Of a DNA stretch of 64,000 nucleotides, positions 44,336 through 57,150 are shown one piece after another. The position numbers and the translations under genes were made by a program. This stretch comes from Leptidea sinapis (Eukaryota; Arthropoda; Insecta; Lepidoptera; Pieridae). Below the pieces are notes generated by a model that did no database searches, had not been told where the DNA came from, and saw only the letters and a list, made by a program, of their open reading frames with translations. Location of the stretch: assembly GCF_905404315.1 (NCBI RefSeq), contig NC_066312.1, positions 14,681,001 through 14,745,000 on the forward strand, read 5' to 3'. Position 1 is the first letter of the stretch; every line of letters starts with the position of its first letter.

Positions 44336-44809
44336 TATTGAATATTGACTCGACTTAGCAATGATACAATCATTTTAATAAATTATTATTACTAGAACTT
44401 TTATTGCCCTTATGCGTATACTACATACAATATTTGCCTGTTTTTTGTAATTCAACTGATGCGCACTCACTAAAAATCATCATTTCAATTATGAGGACTG
44501 ACTAAGAAGTGAAAATTGAATTTATCAAATTATAGAACACATTAAAGAATATATTATACATTTCATTGGGTCTTAATGTTTATTGTAAAAATGGAAGATC
44601 TTTAATAAGGGTGGCCCGGCTCTCACTTTTTTTATGCGGTCTGATGTAACTGGCAGAAAGTTTTATTATGCGTATATATTGGAGTTCAAAAGTACAAACG
44701 GAATTAACTGTCCACAGTGCTCCAAAACTAATTTACTAATAATGTTTTTACTAGTAGCTCTTACATCTGTAAAAAATATTATCAATACATGTGCGAGATT
44801 CCACCCGCA
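44336..44809. other. No recognisable gene
   Basis: A 70-codon plus ORF (44634-44846) without known motif; it may be part of the LINE fragment that follows. Confidence 0.45.
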
Positions 44810-45060
44810 TCTGACATCTGGTATTCTACAACAGCACGTATTGTGAGAAACCTTGCCCCGTTTTGTGGAATCAATTACCGGCTGTACTTTTCCTGAACTG
44901 ATACGACTTAGAGATCTTCAAGCTTAGAGTATAATCCCAACTTAAAGGCTGGCTACGTATCTCTTGACCGCTGGTGTTGCAAAGTCCATGGGCGTATGCT
45001 CCACTTCTTCCCATCACGGGACCGTCTTGCCCGTTTGCCCTCTCTTTTACATAAACATGA
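44810..45060 (+). pseudogene. Likely 3' end of another LINE ORF
   Basis: Frames give RNLAPFCGINYRL, then RDLQA, NLKAGYVSLDRWCCKVHGRM and LHFFPSRDRLARLPSLL. It fits the LWN.LP...FP..YDL..FK and closing region of insect LINEs with frameshifts, but the match is weak. Confidence 0.4.
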
Positions 45061-46139
45061 ACTCTTCAGTAGCGTAGTTCGGGCTGCAGTGGAAGTGGGC
45101 AGGTCACACATAAATATGGTTCGTCGGGTAAAACGTCCTAAAGTGAATGCTTTGGGAGAAAAAGAAATATACAGACAAACCACAGATGCAATGTGGTTTG
45201 AGACATTTATTGTTCCATAAAGGAATTTCCACTTAAATGGAACTTACAGGCTATGTTATAAAAAGCATTTCTAATACATATTATAATATATCTAATACTT
45301 TCATAATAATTATAATATTTGTGAGTAGTTTTAAAACACCATCGCATCAAAATCATACGGTAGCTGACGGTCGACGTCAACAGTCGAGTCGACGCGTACA
45401 TGTGTCTACTGTGATGCGAGCCACGGTTGAGTCACCACTCGCTACTCAGTTACTCACAACTCACTACACAAAATTACATAGATTCATCGATAACGAGTTA
45501 CTAGATGTAACAACAGACAATATAATTTCTATTTAATAGGTTAACAATTAATTTCATTATTATTTCTATTTAATGCAATAGAAGGATAGCATTACACTAA
45601 ACTACTTGTGAATGGCTAAGAGAACTTTAATAACGTAATCTTTATTATCCAGAATTTACTCGATTCGTAGCCATGAATCTTTAATTTTTTTTTTTTACGT
45701 TCTGTACTAGTCAGCTAGAAGGGCATTCTGAAAAAAGTTTATAATCTGTCATTCTGTGGCGCCATCTGTCTTGAATTGACAATTATGCTTTCATGAGAAC
45801 TGAAAGTGAGAATCATATAAATCAGATCAATCTGTTATACAGCAAATGGGTTAAATTTGAATTACAGAAATTCACTTAAAAAACAAACAAGGCAAGCTAA
45901 ATCGAAACAGTTTAAATATTTATTGATGGTCATGGACGCTCAATAATTCTCTTTCATTTGACTTTAAATTGACAGTTTCGTTCAATTAACATATTGTTGT
46001 GGCAACATGTGATAATATATTCTGCATTTTATAGAAGGTTTTATGTAGGTATAAGGTACGATACTGCAGTTGAAAAACAGGCATTCATAAGGATCGATAG
46101 GACGAAAATCTTAAATTATAATATGACGTAATATAAATA
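45061..46139. other. No recognisable gene
   Basis: A 99-codon plus ORF (45237-45536) is Ser/Thr-rich without motif. Nothing else. Confidence 0.5.
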
Positions 46140-47175
46140 TAAGTCCACTATTGTCCCACTACACATGAAAGGAGATAAAAGGTCCACGTCTTTTGTCAAA
46201 TCTGTACAAAGTGTTTTCTAAAATAATACTCAAGCGCCCAGAAGAAAGCCAGCCAAGAGAATAAGTCGGATACGCACTGAATTTTCTACCATTGATCACA
46301 TTCACGTTGTAAAACAAATCGTAGAAAAATTAATACAAGCATTGTATTGAATTAGTCGACTAAAACAAAGCATTCGATTTTATGACACATAACTATATAT
46401 ATTTTATATAAAACTAAGGTTTAGAAAGCAAATACATAAAAATCATTCAATAAATATACTAAAAATACCACTTTAACATTTCAACTTGAACAACAAGGCG
46501 AAGAGGTTAGTGATCAAAGAGGTTCCCCAGAATTCTTTACTTATCAATTTTTATTTATGAATCCAACAAAGTTAATCCAATAAATACTAGGATAATGACA
46601 AATACTTAGAGCAAATATATATTATTAGCTTATTAAAAAGTTACTGAATACGAACATGAATTTATATGTTTCGTAAAAGTAATATCAATTAAAGACCAAT
46701 ACACCAAATAAATAAATAGAAGAATAAGCAACATTTGGTCACTAAAGGTAATTGTACAACATATGCATCCTCCCTTGTCTTTCTTATTGATGCCAAACCT
46801 AGCCTGCTATGATGAAAAGCAACCAAAAGCTCTCAGTTTGCCATCGCAATTTGTACCGATAACAACGTACAGGTAGACAACCACAAAAATGAGGAAAAGG
46901 ACAAAGGTGAGTATTACAAAATGTAAGAAAACTCAAATGGAATTGGACTTAACATGATATAAGGAGGTCGGACAAAGGAAAATGGACAAGGTCGTAATAG
47001 AAGAGAAAGGAAAAGGCACAGAGGATGCTAAAGATTGTAGGACAATTAACCAACAGTACTGAGAAGGTTAGCTCGAGATAGTGAATAAGTGAAAAACTGG
47101 GAGAGGCCTATGTCGAAAGACAACCTGACCAACGAAGTGGTTGCTGATGATTGTAACATATTGTAGTAGTATTGA
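46140..47175 (+). pseudogene. RTE-like LINE, heavily deleted reverse transcriptase to C-terminus
   Basis: 46260-46390 reads RIRTEFSTIDHIHVVKQIVE, i.e. the F.....T.DHI....QI.EK motif of endonuclease-reverse transcriptases. 46430-46560 gives IKIIQ, TLTFQLEQQGEEV and SDQRGSPEFFTY, the RGVRQGD region in decayed form. 46895-47110 gives RKRTKV, KCKKTQMELD, KGKWT-like words and RLARDSE, the closing domain (R.RT.V.D......KW.WAGH..R..D.RW). GAGAGGCCTATGTCG at 47101-47115 is the usual end word. The YADD region is deleted. Confidence 0.65.
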
Positions 47176-48300
47176 TAAAGAAGTTTTAGTTTTAATAGAC
47201 TAGATGCTAAAAATAATAGGCAGCAGCAGTCTGTTCTAAAATCTACCTTAATCGACTCAAGCCGACTTAATCCGAACAGCGTTATATAGTTAGCGTTAGT
47301 CTAGCATGACGGCTCAATTTCCATAAAATAAATGCTCAACGTGCCTAAAGAAGTTTTACTATAAGCAGACAAATATACACGTTTTTATTTCATGCACATG
47401 ACGTATTGTAATACGCAATAGTTTTTTCATAATGTATAATGGCAACGTGTGACTCTCGGCCATTTTGAATTTAGATTTGCACTGCATTCGGTTTTTAAAT
47501 ATGTGCCTCAGATGAAGACGAATTATTTTATGAAGAAGAAATTATTCTTATGATACAATTGTATTCATTCGTCTGTCACTGTTCTCTAATATATATAAAT
47601 ATAATAGGTTTCACCTGTGGCTTCGTTAGGGTTATGTCGGGATAAGTGTAAAATATTGATATGAAAATACATACATACAATAAACTGCTTTATTAAAAAT
47701 TATTGCTGCTCTTTCGTTCGTTAACAGAAAGAGATACGAATCTAAAAAGTAAAAATATATTTATTCACTACTGCCATGCCTGGTCACCTACGTACAGCCT
47801 CATTGTAATTTTTATGCCAATAGAGTACTAAGAGATGTCTCCCATGTAGGTACCATTTGTATGTGTGTGTCTGCAGAACATAGATTCTTTAAATTATTTA
47901 TCTTTCTTATAGTAATATATTTTTTTATTTAACCAATAAAGCCCCTATCCTTACAGAGTGACCTATTCCGATCGAGGCTTAACTTAAATTTAAGTATAAG
48001 TTAGTAATGAAAATAAATACGTTAAAAAATATTGTTATAATTTTAATAATGCTATCTATAGTATAATTTGTGTTACATAAATTTAGCTGTCTCATAGATG
48101 ATGTGAATATTGTAGATATAGAAATAGAATCATACGAGGGTGGGGTCACAGTGTGCGCTGTCGGAGTGTATATTAAATACATCCTGCGAATTTTTTCGCG
48201 TAGATTACAGCGGAATATTATTACAATTAGTTCGATTTACTTGATAACATCATCTTTATCGTGTTTCAGCTTTAGGTGCTATGCTACTGGTATCTGCGGC
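47176..48300. other. No recognisable gene
   Basis: Nothing assigned; part of a 119-codon plus ORF (48070-48429) starts here but only its end is LINE-like. Confidence 0.5.
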
Positions 48301-49080
48301 TTTATTAAGATACATTACCTGATCAACTGGACCAGCTACGTTAAATATCTAGGAGTTATGCTCAACGATACTTTGACTTTCGCTAAACAAATCGACATGG
48401 TTTGTGCGTCCCGGATTCGATGCATCTAGTATCCGCTTCTGAACAAGCAGAGCAAGCTGTCTCTTAGGTACAAAGTGACGATGTCGCACGCGTGCGTCAT
48501 ACTCAAGCTCATCCGCACAGTTTGAAGGTGGTGCAAAATAATCATACGCATGGCCACTGGTGCGCCATGGTATTGTTTGAGCTGCCAACCATAGCTCAAT
48601 ATTTCAAACAGCTATCACGACACTTTCTCCACAAGGCGACCCTCCACCCTAACACCTTAGTGAGGAATGCATGTGACTACGTGTTACCGCACCCGAGTGA
48701 ACATACGTCAACTTCAACTCGTCCTAGTCGATCCTGGCCATTTTATCACCATCGCGAATGCCGCACTGACAGCTACATAATAATTTAAAATGCTACTCAA
48801 TCCTAGCAAAGCGTTAGGTCGCTTCACAACCGTCGACGGCGAAAGTGAGGTCCCTCGTTTCTCACCGCTGGCACTCGGTACTTAGACGTGGGGAATAGGA
48901 CCGTTTGTTATACTTTATTATCATTGTTAAGTTCCCTTTAGCGTACAGCTAGGCCTAGGTCTGAGTGTCACAAGAGACGCCCCTTTGCTGTACGCTACGC
49001 AAAACACACATTATGCCACCTCCACCGCACGGTTAGAACAGGAAAGCTTTTTTGAGCTGCCAGCCTTCGAAATAACGAGT
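48301..49080 (+). pseudogene. Jockey-type LINE: reverse-transcriptase thumb to 3' UTR
   Basis: It reads WTSYVKYLGVMLNDTLTFAK then QIDMVC; LLNKQSKLSLRYKVTMSHAC; IRMATGAPWYCLSC; LSRHF.HKATLHPNTLVRNA and CDYVLPHPSEHTSTSTR, on three frames. The series K.LGV.LD..L.F..H...., the ATGAPW block and NACDYV.HPSEH is typical of insect Jockey-clade ORF2. It is interrupted by stops and frameshifts. 48790-49080 is probably its 3' UTR. No poly-A is obvious. Confidence 0.75.
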
Positions 49081-50539
49081 TTAAGTTAACCTAGCAATAA
49101 AAAGTGGATAAAATGTGAATTGTATTAAAATTGGTCAATTATTCGCTATCGTCGTGGTATAATTTTCATTGATTCTTTTATTTCCTGTTTTTGCTCATAA
49201 ATGTGTTCCATAAATGATAAAAAAATGTTTGGTAATTTTGAAATAGTCTGTATTTTATATTCAATGTGCCTTTATTCAAGACGATTTTTTTCTTTATGAA
49301 TATAACGACATAATTCTAATGAATTCGTAATAACTTTATAATTATTTGAAATTCAATTTTGGAAATAATAATGAACCTCACATACCTTTGGTGGATTTGG
49401 TGATTGGTGTATACTTGTTTAAAGAATGCATAAAATATTTTAATAAAATAATCATTGACCGATTTATAATACTTGAAACAACGAAACGTTGGGTCAAATA
49501 TATTCAAATTCAAATATTTTTATTATAAATAGGATATAAAATCACTTATTGTATCACAGATAAATAATAAAAATGTAACATCTCATGTCAAAATGCAATT
49601 AAAACTGTATGCGTTTTAGCTCGCCAAAAGTATGTGTATTTCATTTAAATACCTATTCAAACAATTCAAAGGCACTATCACTCGCAATCCACCCCAAAAC
49701 TAAAACTTTTGTGAGATAATGCTAGGAATTTTAACGCATTTTATGATGTGTACTCGTACACGTTTATCTACACATTTCATGCGGATTACATATGTACGTC
49801 GCGTATACGTAATAATTACATACTTACATACAAAGAATTATCACTTATTATCCATTTTTTATATTTAAACATGTTGAAGCCTAAAAGCCTCGTGATCTTC
49901 CATTATTATAAAGGACACTATTTCAACAATTCTAAGAAATGGACTACAGTGCGGACTACGTTCATGTATATGAAAATTTATCTTCCCAGTACACTTTATA
50001 TCTTCTTGTTTTGCATTGGAATCGGAAATAAGACTCGTATTAAAAATACACGAGTAACGGATTCACATAACCTAGATACCTATTGTTTGCTTTCAGTTTA
50101 TTGTTTTTAAAATCTAAGGTTTCGTTTTGCAACTGAAGGCTATCGTTATATTTTATTTTATTAATTAGATTCAATTTATTCATTTTTCCATTGAATACGA
50201 GTTATTGCGTAGATATTACTCGGCTGTAATTACTAATTGATAAAATTTTTAAGTTACGTTATTGATGGATCCCTTAATAAGCAACACTTATTCAACCACT
50301 TTGTATTCCGTCAGTTCATCGGTGTAGACCCTTTTTCTCAGGAGCGCGTGCAGGTAATTAAGTTAGATTTATTTAAATATTATGACCGTCTGAAAAACTC
50401 CTGAAATCCTAAGATTTGGCCGGCAGCAAGGCCTCTCATCAATCTCATGCGACTTATATTACGGAACTCCTAGCATTCTTCTTTTTAGGCAGGACTATGA
50501 CAGTTGAATATAGCCAATCGGGAAAAATTACCAGAGTGA
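49081..50539. other. No recognisable gene
   Basis: Longest frame 120 codons (49748-50110, plus), AT-rich and without motif, probably chance. Nothing else assigned. Confidence 0.5.
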
Positions 50540-50900
50540 ATTCTTCGACACCCTGACGTTAGCTGATCAACTAGACTATTAGTAACAACCTCTTGAAACT
50601 CATTTGTCTATTGAACCACAACCAATGGACAAGAATGATATAATTTTCAATATTCTTAAAGTTATAAAATAAAACAATAATTTCTCATTAATTGTATATA
50701 AGTAATTTAATGATATTTAATTACACATTATTTAAATAAATTATGCGGTATAATAATATTTTCATTGGTTGTATTTAATACCATTCTTTATTACAATATT
50801 ATTTATTCTACAAACGTATGCACGCGGAAAAAGTTTTTTAAGGATTTTTGTTTTATTACGCCAAAGAAGAGTAACTTATTGCGTGAGTACACACACTTTT
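50540..50900 (+). repeat. Dispersed repeat R copy
   Basis: CTTCGACACCCTGACGTTAG, TGATCAACTAGACTATTAGT, CATTTGTCTATTGAACCACA, then ATTACGCCAAAGAAGAGTAA and CTTATTGCGTGAGTACACAC. Same order as 35500-35830. Confidence 0.7.
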
Positions 50901-51297
50901 TTTACCATGTATTTAAATTTCCAAATTTTTGTTTTTTTTTGGGACCTGGTCTGGCAATTGCGGATGTTGTAGGTTTATCATTGTGACCTACAATTGCTGT
51001 TACCTGTAATGTTAAAATGATTTTAAGATCCATGAGAAGTCTTGCGTTAAATGGAGTAATGATGGTGTAGATCAGTTGACCAGTCTGGGCTGTCTCACAC
51101 CGGTTTAACCATCACCGAAGATCAAATGTAAGAAAACAAGATCATCTGCTGTTATTATTTAATATACCAAATCTGACGAATGTAGTGCATTACACAATGA
51201 AGTGACAACCTTCACTAATTGTGCGTACCTAATGTCCAGAGCAGCCTAAAATCTGACGAAATTGTTGTCTATTTATAATTATTAACAATGCTGGTCT
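50901..51297. other. No recognisable gene
   Basis: Unassigned, apart from the end of overlapping 67 and 73-codon ORFs from the repeat. Confidence 0.5.
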
Positions 51298-51306
51298 ATA
51301 CATAGA

Positions 51307-51585
51307 CAACCTGTATAGCCGAGTGGTTAGCGATCCTACCTACTAAGCTAGAGGTCCCGGGTTCGAATCCTGGTAGGTGCAAGCATTTATATGACGAATA
51401 TGGATGTTTGTTTCCGAGTCATGGATGTTTAAATGTATTTATGTGTGTTTATATGAATTTATCTATGTTTAAGTAAGTATATTGTATAAAATATATCATT
51501 GTCTTGTAACCCATAACACAGGCTATATATGCTTAACTTGGGGCAAGATAATTTGTGTAAAAAGTGTGTCAATATTATTATTATA
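51307..51585 (+). mobile_element. tRNA-derived SINE, full length, with target-site duplication
   Basis: The head is tRNA-like: A box TAGCCGAGTGG at 51316-51326, B box GGTTCGAATCC at 51360-51370. The body (GTTTGTTTCCGAGTCATGGA, AACCCATAACACAGGCTATA, GTGTCAATATTA) matches the copy at 13292-13497. The tail is ATT/ATA-rich. ATACATAGA flanks it on both sides (51298-51306, 51586-51594). It would be transcribed by RNA polymerase III and moved by a LINE's machinery. Confidence 0.9.
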
Positions 51586-51649
51586 ATACATAGATTATCG
51601 CAGATTCTAGCAAATTGGCTGATGTGGCTATGTTCATATATAACATTAT

Positions 51650-51967
51650 CGGGCCTGACGGACGTTGTTCTGTACACACGTCTTAAATTTGAAATATCGG
51701 TCCAGCCGTTAGGAGGAGCTTACTAGCATACATGGGCAGGAGATTTATATATGGACAGAATTGATAATGTAAATTCCACTCTCAAATTCACTGGAACACA
51801 CAAAAAATCATTAGAATCGGTCCAACCATTTAGGAGGTAGTTCAATTTTGAATCTAAACCATCTTCGGGTCCACTTGAACACACAGAAAAAAATCATTCA
51901 AATCGGTCCAGTCGTTTAGGAGGATTTCACTCTCAATACACGCACAGAATAATTATATATATAAAGA
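51650..51967 (-). mobile_element. Helitron type A, copy with damaged 3' end
   Basis: On minus it starts TCTTTATATATATAATTATT, has the repeated CTCCTAAACGACTGGACCGA, GTTCCAGTGAATTTGAGAGT and CTCCTCCTAACGGCTGGACC units, and ends GACGTGTGTACAGAACAACG, TCCGTCAGGCCC where CTAG is expected. Confidence 0.7.
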
Positions 51968-52019
51968 TTATCATAGTGTATCGAGATGGAAAAGTAATAT
52001 GTTTATTTCATTTTTCTCT

Positions 52020-52135
52020 AAATGATTATTTAGGAGCTACGTTATAAATAGCACGAATAGCTTTCTGTTGCAGCACAATGATGGTATTATTATCGGCTGC
52101 ACTTTCCCATAACAATACTCCATAGGACACATATA
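52020..52135 (-). pseudogene. LINE-a ORF fragment
   Basis: On minus it reads SYGVLLWESAADNNTIIVLQ then QKAIRAIYNVAPK, matching the SYGILLW...AIRAIYNLGPK part of 25347-25450. A stop follows. Confidence 0.8.
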
Positions 52136-53589
52136 TATATGTTTACTGTGTAAGCTTTTAAGCCGCATATGCTATAGAACCAATTCTTTAAGCCAATCCT
52201 ACATTTTCATTCCTAACTAAGGATCTTCATAGAGCGCAGAATTCATATAATCCCGTGCATTGGAAAAGGGACAAAATCTTATAATTTTAACGACTGCATG
52301 ATGTAAGCAGGCAATCTTTTTCAAGTGATTCATCATCGTCATTTTGAAGTGATTGATCTGAGCCGGACATGTAGTAACACCGTCGGTCATGTACTCAAAT
52401 GCCTTCATTCACTCCACCCTCTTCACTCCGTCACATGGTGCTATACAAGACAAGTGCTGTACAAGAGTATCACTAGACTGCTATTAAGAGCCTCTTCATC
52501 TGTATATGATCTCTATATGTTGATTGTCCTATTTGACTATTTTTTATTGTATAACCCCAATTTTTCTCTCTGTAGTTCAGTTATTTTATATACGCAGTCA
52601 ATCTGGGTGAGCTATGATTTAAAAACCCTTGTGGATTCTACGGGTCAATTCTAAATGGAAAATATGTATGGCAGCGAAAAATATCAGCGCTCGGCGATGC
52701 ATCGATTCGTCGGCATTGGCTATCCACCGCATTAAAGTTTTCACATTACAATCAAGGTAATATCCATTACTAATAGTATGCCATTTTTACACGCTTTTTA
52801 TTAGCTTTACCTGTATGTATGTTTGTTTGTAACCGACTTATTAGTGACATTCCCCAAGAACTGGTAGATACTACCTTCTATTATAAAAATTATGATACAG
52901 GATGTTTCACTAGCAGATTATTTGTAGAAATATTTAGTAGGAATTTCACTTTAAACGTTAATTTTTCTTGTAGGTCACATGTAGCTCTTTAATGAATATT
53001 TATTTTTATTCATTTGGAAGTTATTTTGCTGTTATTTTATTATTCATACTACGATGATCATAAAATCATATCTCAGTCGTCTTCAAGTAGATAAATTATG
53101 ATGTACAGCTAGGAAAAGTGTATAAATAACGAGAAATATAAAATATTTATGATGTTCTTTAACCCTTCAGAAGCGAGTATACAAACAGACAAGTAAATGT
53201 ATTCCATTGACTAGAAGTCACGCCGACCTAGAAAGCTCAAATCAGATATTCAAGCTTGAATCAGCTTATACTTTCGGCTTGTAGCATTTGTAACGTTACT
53301 AATACACAAAAAACTTGTCACATTTTTGTCACATAAATACATTGTGGAAATATGTACTGCGTACTAGAGAAGATATCTACCCTTGTCTGTTTTTTTTACA
53401 CGTTTTACTTGCAAGTTGTAGCCATATGAAGTCAATAAAGTAAGTCTCTATGCTATGCGTTTGTAGCAATAACACGCTGTGAGTGCTGAAATTTGCTTAA
53501 AATTTGCCTTCGTGTATATGGAGATACTGTTTAAATATCTTACACATGAATAAGTCAAGGGGTACGTAGAGCCCTACATAAAGCGGTGA
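52136..53589. other. No recognisable gene
   Basis: A 109-codon plus ORF (52325-52654) with no motif; probably chance. Nothing else assigned. Confidence 0.5.
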
Positions 53590-54505
53590 CAGCTGTTATC
53601 TTACATAAAGGGCTCCCCTAAAGATCTCCACGACGATCAATCCTGTGCTACCCTCATTCAATGTACTCCAGCGATCCTGACCAGATCGTCGGTCCATCCC
53701 ATGCCAACACTTTGTCTTCCGGCACGTAATCGCCGTTCGAGGACTTGACTGCCCCACCGGCCATCTGTCCGTTAAACTATGTACCCTGCCCACTGCCACT
53801 TCAGTTTCGCAATAATTTGAGCTATTTCGGTGACTTTGGTTCTCCTACGGATTTGCTCATTTCTCATTCGATCTCGCAGTGAAACTCCCAGTATAGCCCT
53901 CTGGGTGTCCATGAGCCTTCTCATCAGTCCTGTAGTTAGCAACCACGTCTACGTACCGTAAGATTACTGGCAACACACACGAATTAAAAACTTTCTTCTT
54001 TAGACACTGTGGTATTTGGGACGAGAAGATTTTTGTGACCTCTTTCGCAAAATTAGACTGGATTAACTGGATTGTTTGTTAAAAGAAGAGGTCAATAATT
54101 TTGAGAGTACTGTTCCAAATTGTTACAGGAGTCGGTGCGACATGGACATTTGACATGATTTTCACCTTGTCAATGTTAATTTTAAGACCTAGAGATATGG
54201 CTTAAGTCTTCCATGGCCTCAGCCTGGGTTACGATATCTTCTGCGAATCGAAGGTGAGTGAAGTATTCGCCATTGATATTGATGTCCAGCCCAGAAGCTT
54301 AAAGACATCTTCCAACGCAGCGGTGAACAGCTTGGGCGATATGATATCGCCTTGTCTGACAATCTATATGTGTGGCGTTTCCATACAAACACTTCAGCGC
54401 TTCGATATATCGATAATCAATGTTGCACCTCTGGAGAGTCTGAAGCGCCTCCCAGGTCTCAATCAAATCAAAGGCTTTCTCATAGTCCAAGCATAGTGGC
54501 TGGTT
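53590..54505 (-). pseudogene. RTE-like LINE: reverse transcriptase palm to C-terminus
   Basis: On minus, MDYEKAFDLIETWEALQTLQ holds the first catalytic Asp in the DYEKAFD box. RYIEALKCLYGNAT follows. DININGEYFTHLRFAEDIVT holds the second box, mutated from FADD to FAED. Then AEAMEDL, KINIDKVKIMSNVHVAPTPV, QIPQCL-like words and the closing DRWPVGQSSPRTA, DRRSGQDRW. Several stops and frameshifts. It is a different, better aligned copy of the clade found at 46140-47175. The 63-codon (54299-54490) and 67-codon (53596-53799) ORFs are its open pieces. Confidence 0.85.
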
Positions 54506-55390
54506 ATACTACTCCAAATACCACGCCATGCAATGATACATCTTTCACTGAAAAACAGTCCAAATAACATCATATCCAAACTTAAAAAGGATGGAGTGTC
54601 ATATTTCAGGTCAGTGCTCCTAAAAATTAACAAAATTGTGTAACTAACTTGACGTTTTTAATCATTTTGCCAAATTATTACAATTAAATTGATAAAACAA
54701 AAGACATCGGCGATTAAATGTACGAAATAGACGTCCGTCTCGTACATTTCGCACCATAATCAATGAGCAATGAGTGTATATGACTTTGAACATTACTATC
54801 ATGAAAAAAGGTGTTAATTTGAATGTTTTAATGGAGAGTTGTTTATCGTAAGTTAATGTTAAACATTGAATGAAAGTGAATGTCAAAGTGCTGGCTAGGG
54901 TCACTGTCATCGAGTTGCACCCCATCATTTTGTTTGTTGCTTCTCTCGTACAAAGTACATATTACCTGAATGCATATAATATTCTCAAACAAGCTTGGAA
55001 AGGAGACGGGCTTTTCTGGGCCAAAATGTAATAAATAAGCTGAGATGCGATTTAAAAAAAACTGTCATGCATTTTTATTTCAAAATATAGAAAATTAGCC
55101 TAATTCACAATATAGAAGACAGAACTCTTAAAATTAAGATTTCAGTGTCTTAAAATTCAAGAACAACATGGGATATCGATAACTATAATCAATTATATGT
55201 TAATGAAAACTCTGTTTTGAAAGTATGCAACATCATGTGTAATTAATCGAAAATAATAATAAAATTTCATTCATAGCGAGCATTTATTTTTATTTGTTTT
55301 AATAAAATGGGAATTCCTTTTATTTGTTTTAAGTTTATTTTATATAAAAGTTTACGTCTTAAATATATTAAATCTGGTTCATGCACTTAT
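54506..55390. other. No recognisable gene
   Basis: An 88-codon minus ORF (54662-54928) without motif. Nothing else. Confidence 0.5.
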
Positions 55391-55578
55391 GTGCTAATAC
55401 GTAAAGATAGACTATGACAGCTGTGAACACGTTGAAAAAAATATTGCTAATTGTTAGCCTTTATTTTCGTCAATGCACGCACATTAAAAACAAAGTGACA
55501 CTAAAATATTAAATATGGCCTGTTGTCATGCGATGCCTAACAACATGAGGTTCTATCCAGACGTGTAAATTATCTAAG
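55391..55578. mobile_element. MITE family D, copy 3
   Basis: AATACGTAAAGATAGACTAT at the left and GACGTGTAAATTATCTAAG at the right match the ends of copy 2; the middle is shorter and diverged. Confidence 0.65.
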
Positions 55579-55624
55579 CCCGAATGCATATAATAATCAG
55601 TATCACAAAACAATACCTTACGAG

Positions 55625-55680
55625 TACATCTACTTTTTTTATGGAAAAAGGAGGACAAACGAGCGTACGGGTCACTTATA
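55625..55680 (-). repeat. LINE-b tail fragment
   Basis: The complement of AAAGGAGGACAAACGAGCGT, ACGGGTCACTTA: the last 45 bp of LINE-b. Confidence 0.65.
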
Positions 55681-55839
55681 ATAAAACTGTAGAGATCGAA
55701 TTTCTGTACAAAAAAAAATGGTCAAATCCGAATCATGGGGAGGTAAGAACAGATATAGAACAAGTCCCGATGGTTTCTTTTATTCTTTGTTTCTCTATCT
55801 GTTTGTACGGGCTAATAGCTATAATTATTGGACCAGTTT

Positions 55840-56189
55840 AATTGAAAATGAGCTTGATAGTACCTTATATCTCCGGTCAAGATATTAGATACTTTTCATC
55901 CCGGAAAGTTAAAGAGTACCCTTGGGACAGTTAAAAACCTATAGTAACTTTTATAGCTTAGTACACAACAACTTATGCACGTAATTTAGTAAAATTTTGT
56001 ATGTTGAGATTTTATATTGCCGGTCAATATCTTGTATTGATACCTTATGGTGAAATATGTGAAAAGTATATGTGATTTTTTATAAAATTATCTACATAAT
56101 TTATTAAGTGAGGTAAGTCAATGTCTTGGATACTTTTCATCCCGTAAAATTGAAAAGTTTCGGTGTGATTGTTAAAAAACTATAGAAAA
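55840..56189. repeat. Imperfect direct repeat of about 240 bp spacing
   Basis: GATACTTTTCATCCCGGAAA with a run ending AAAACCTATAG (55888-55945) recurs as GATACTTTTCATCCCGTAAA ... AAAACTATAG (56129-56187). TATCTCCGGTCAAGATATTA recurs as TATTGCCGGTCAATATCTTG. Similar words occur in lepidopteran Helitrons, so this may be a decayed one. Confidence 0.5.
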
Positions 56190-56638
56190 CTAGCTGATCC
56201 AGCAAACTTCGTATTGCCATATAACATATTTAAAAAAACAATTATTAAAATTTTGATGCAACCGATTCTCAGACCTACCAAAGATATTGTACTACAATTA
56301 TTGTATTCGATTGCCATCTTGCAACCCTATATCGGTTTGGTGGATGGAACAGAATAATATAAAAAACGTGATACAAAAATAGTTGTAGATCGTAGAAGGG
56401 CGAAAGATTAAATTTTTATGTATTTTTCAATGCTGAACCATAATAAAATAAATAAAGTGTCAAAAAATAAAAAAACAATGGGGTGGTCTACCCTTCACAT
56501 TTAGGGGGATAAAAAATAGATAGTAGCCGATTCTCAGATCTAGGTACTGAATATGCATATAAAATTTGGTAAAAATCAGTAAAGCCGTTTTGGAGGAGTA
56601 AGGTAACTAACATTGTGACACAAGAATTTTATATTTTA
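56190..56638 (-). mobile_element. Non-autonomous Helitron, first of a tandem pair
   Basis: The 3' end on minus is CGAAGTTTGCTGGATCAGCT plus AG, host T at 56189. The body has GATTCTCAGACCTACCAAAG, TCGATTGCCATCTTGCAACC, GTTTTGGAGGAGTAAGGTAA. On minus the 5' end starts TAAAATATAAAATTCTTGTG directly after the CTAG of its neighbour. Confidence 0.8.
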
Positions 56639-57150
56639 CTAGCTGAGCCAGGAAACGTTGTGTTGCCATATAAAGTAATAAGAAAAAATTAAATAATTAA
56701 AATATTTGGGGTACAAAAAATTGATGACTGATTGACAGACTACCAAATATTATGAAATCGTACATAATATGTATCGTACTACAATAATTATTATATTCGA
56801 TTGCCATCTTGCAACCCTATTTCTGTGGATGGAACAAAATCATATAAAAATCGCGATACAAAAATAGGTGTTGATCGTAGATGAGTGAAAATTTGAAGTG
56901 ATATGTATTTTCTGAATCATAATTAAATAAAAATAAAAAAATTATCAAAAAGCAACTATATATTTAGGGGTGGCCGGTGGGTCACCCTTATCATTTAGGG
57001 ATATGAAAAATAGAAATTGGACGATTCTCAGATAAGTCTGAGGTCATATTGGGTAGGCCCAATATGTACACAAAATTTCACACAAATCGGTTCAGCCGTT
57101 TCGTAGGAGTTTGGTACAAACACCGCGACACGGTAATTTTATATATTAGA
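56639..57150 (-). mobile_element. Non-autonomous Helitron, second of a tandem pair, 512 bp
   Basis: On minus it starts TCTAATATATAAAATTACCG and ends AACGTTTCCTGGCTCAGCTA plus G, host T. The blocks are those of 56190-56638 and 13499-14728. No ORF. Its 5' end abuts the Helitron protein remnant at 57151. Confidence 0.8.

Noticed and set aside
45237..45536. 99-codon Ser/Thr-rich ORF
   Set aside because: No motif, no copy elsewhere in the window and no promoter or splice support.
48070..48300. First part of the 119-codon plus ORF
   Set aside because: Only the last third is LINE-like; the rest is an accidental open frame.
49748..50110. 120-codon plus ORF
   Set aside because: Composition is that of translated AT-rich DNA (Tyr, Phe, Ile, Lys); no motif.
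52325..52654. 109-codon plus ORF
   Set aside because: No motif or repeat; length is within chance for this window.
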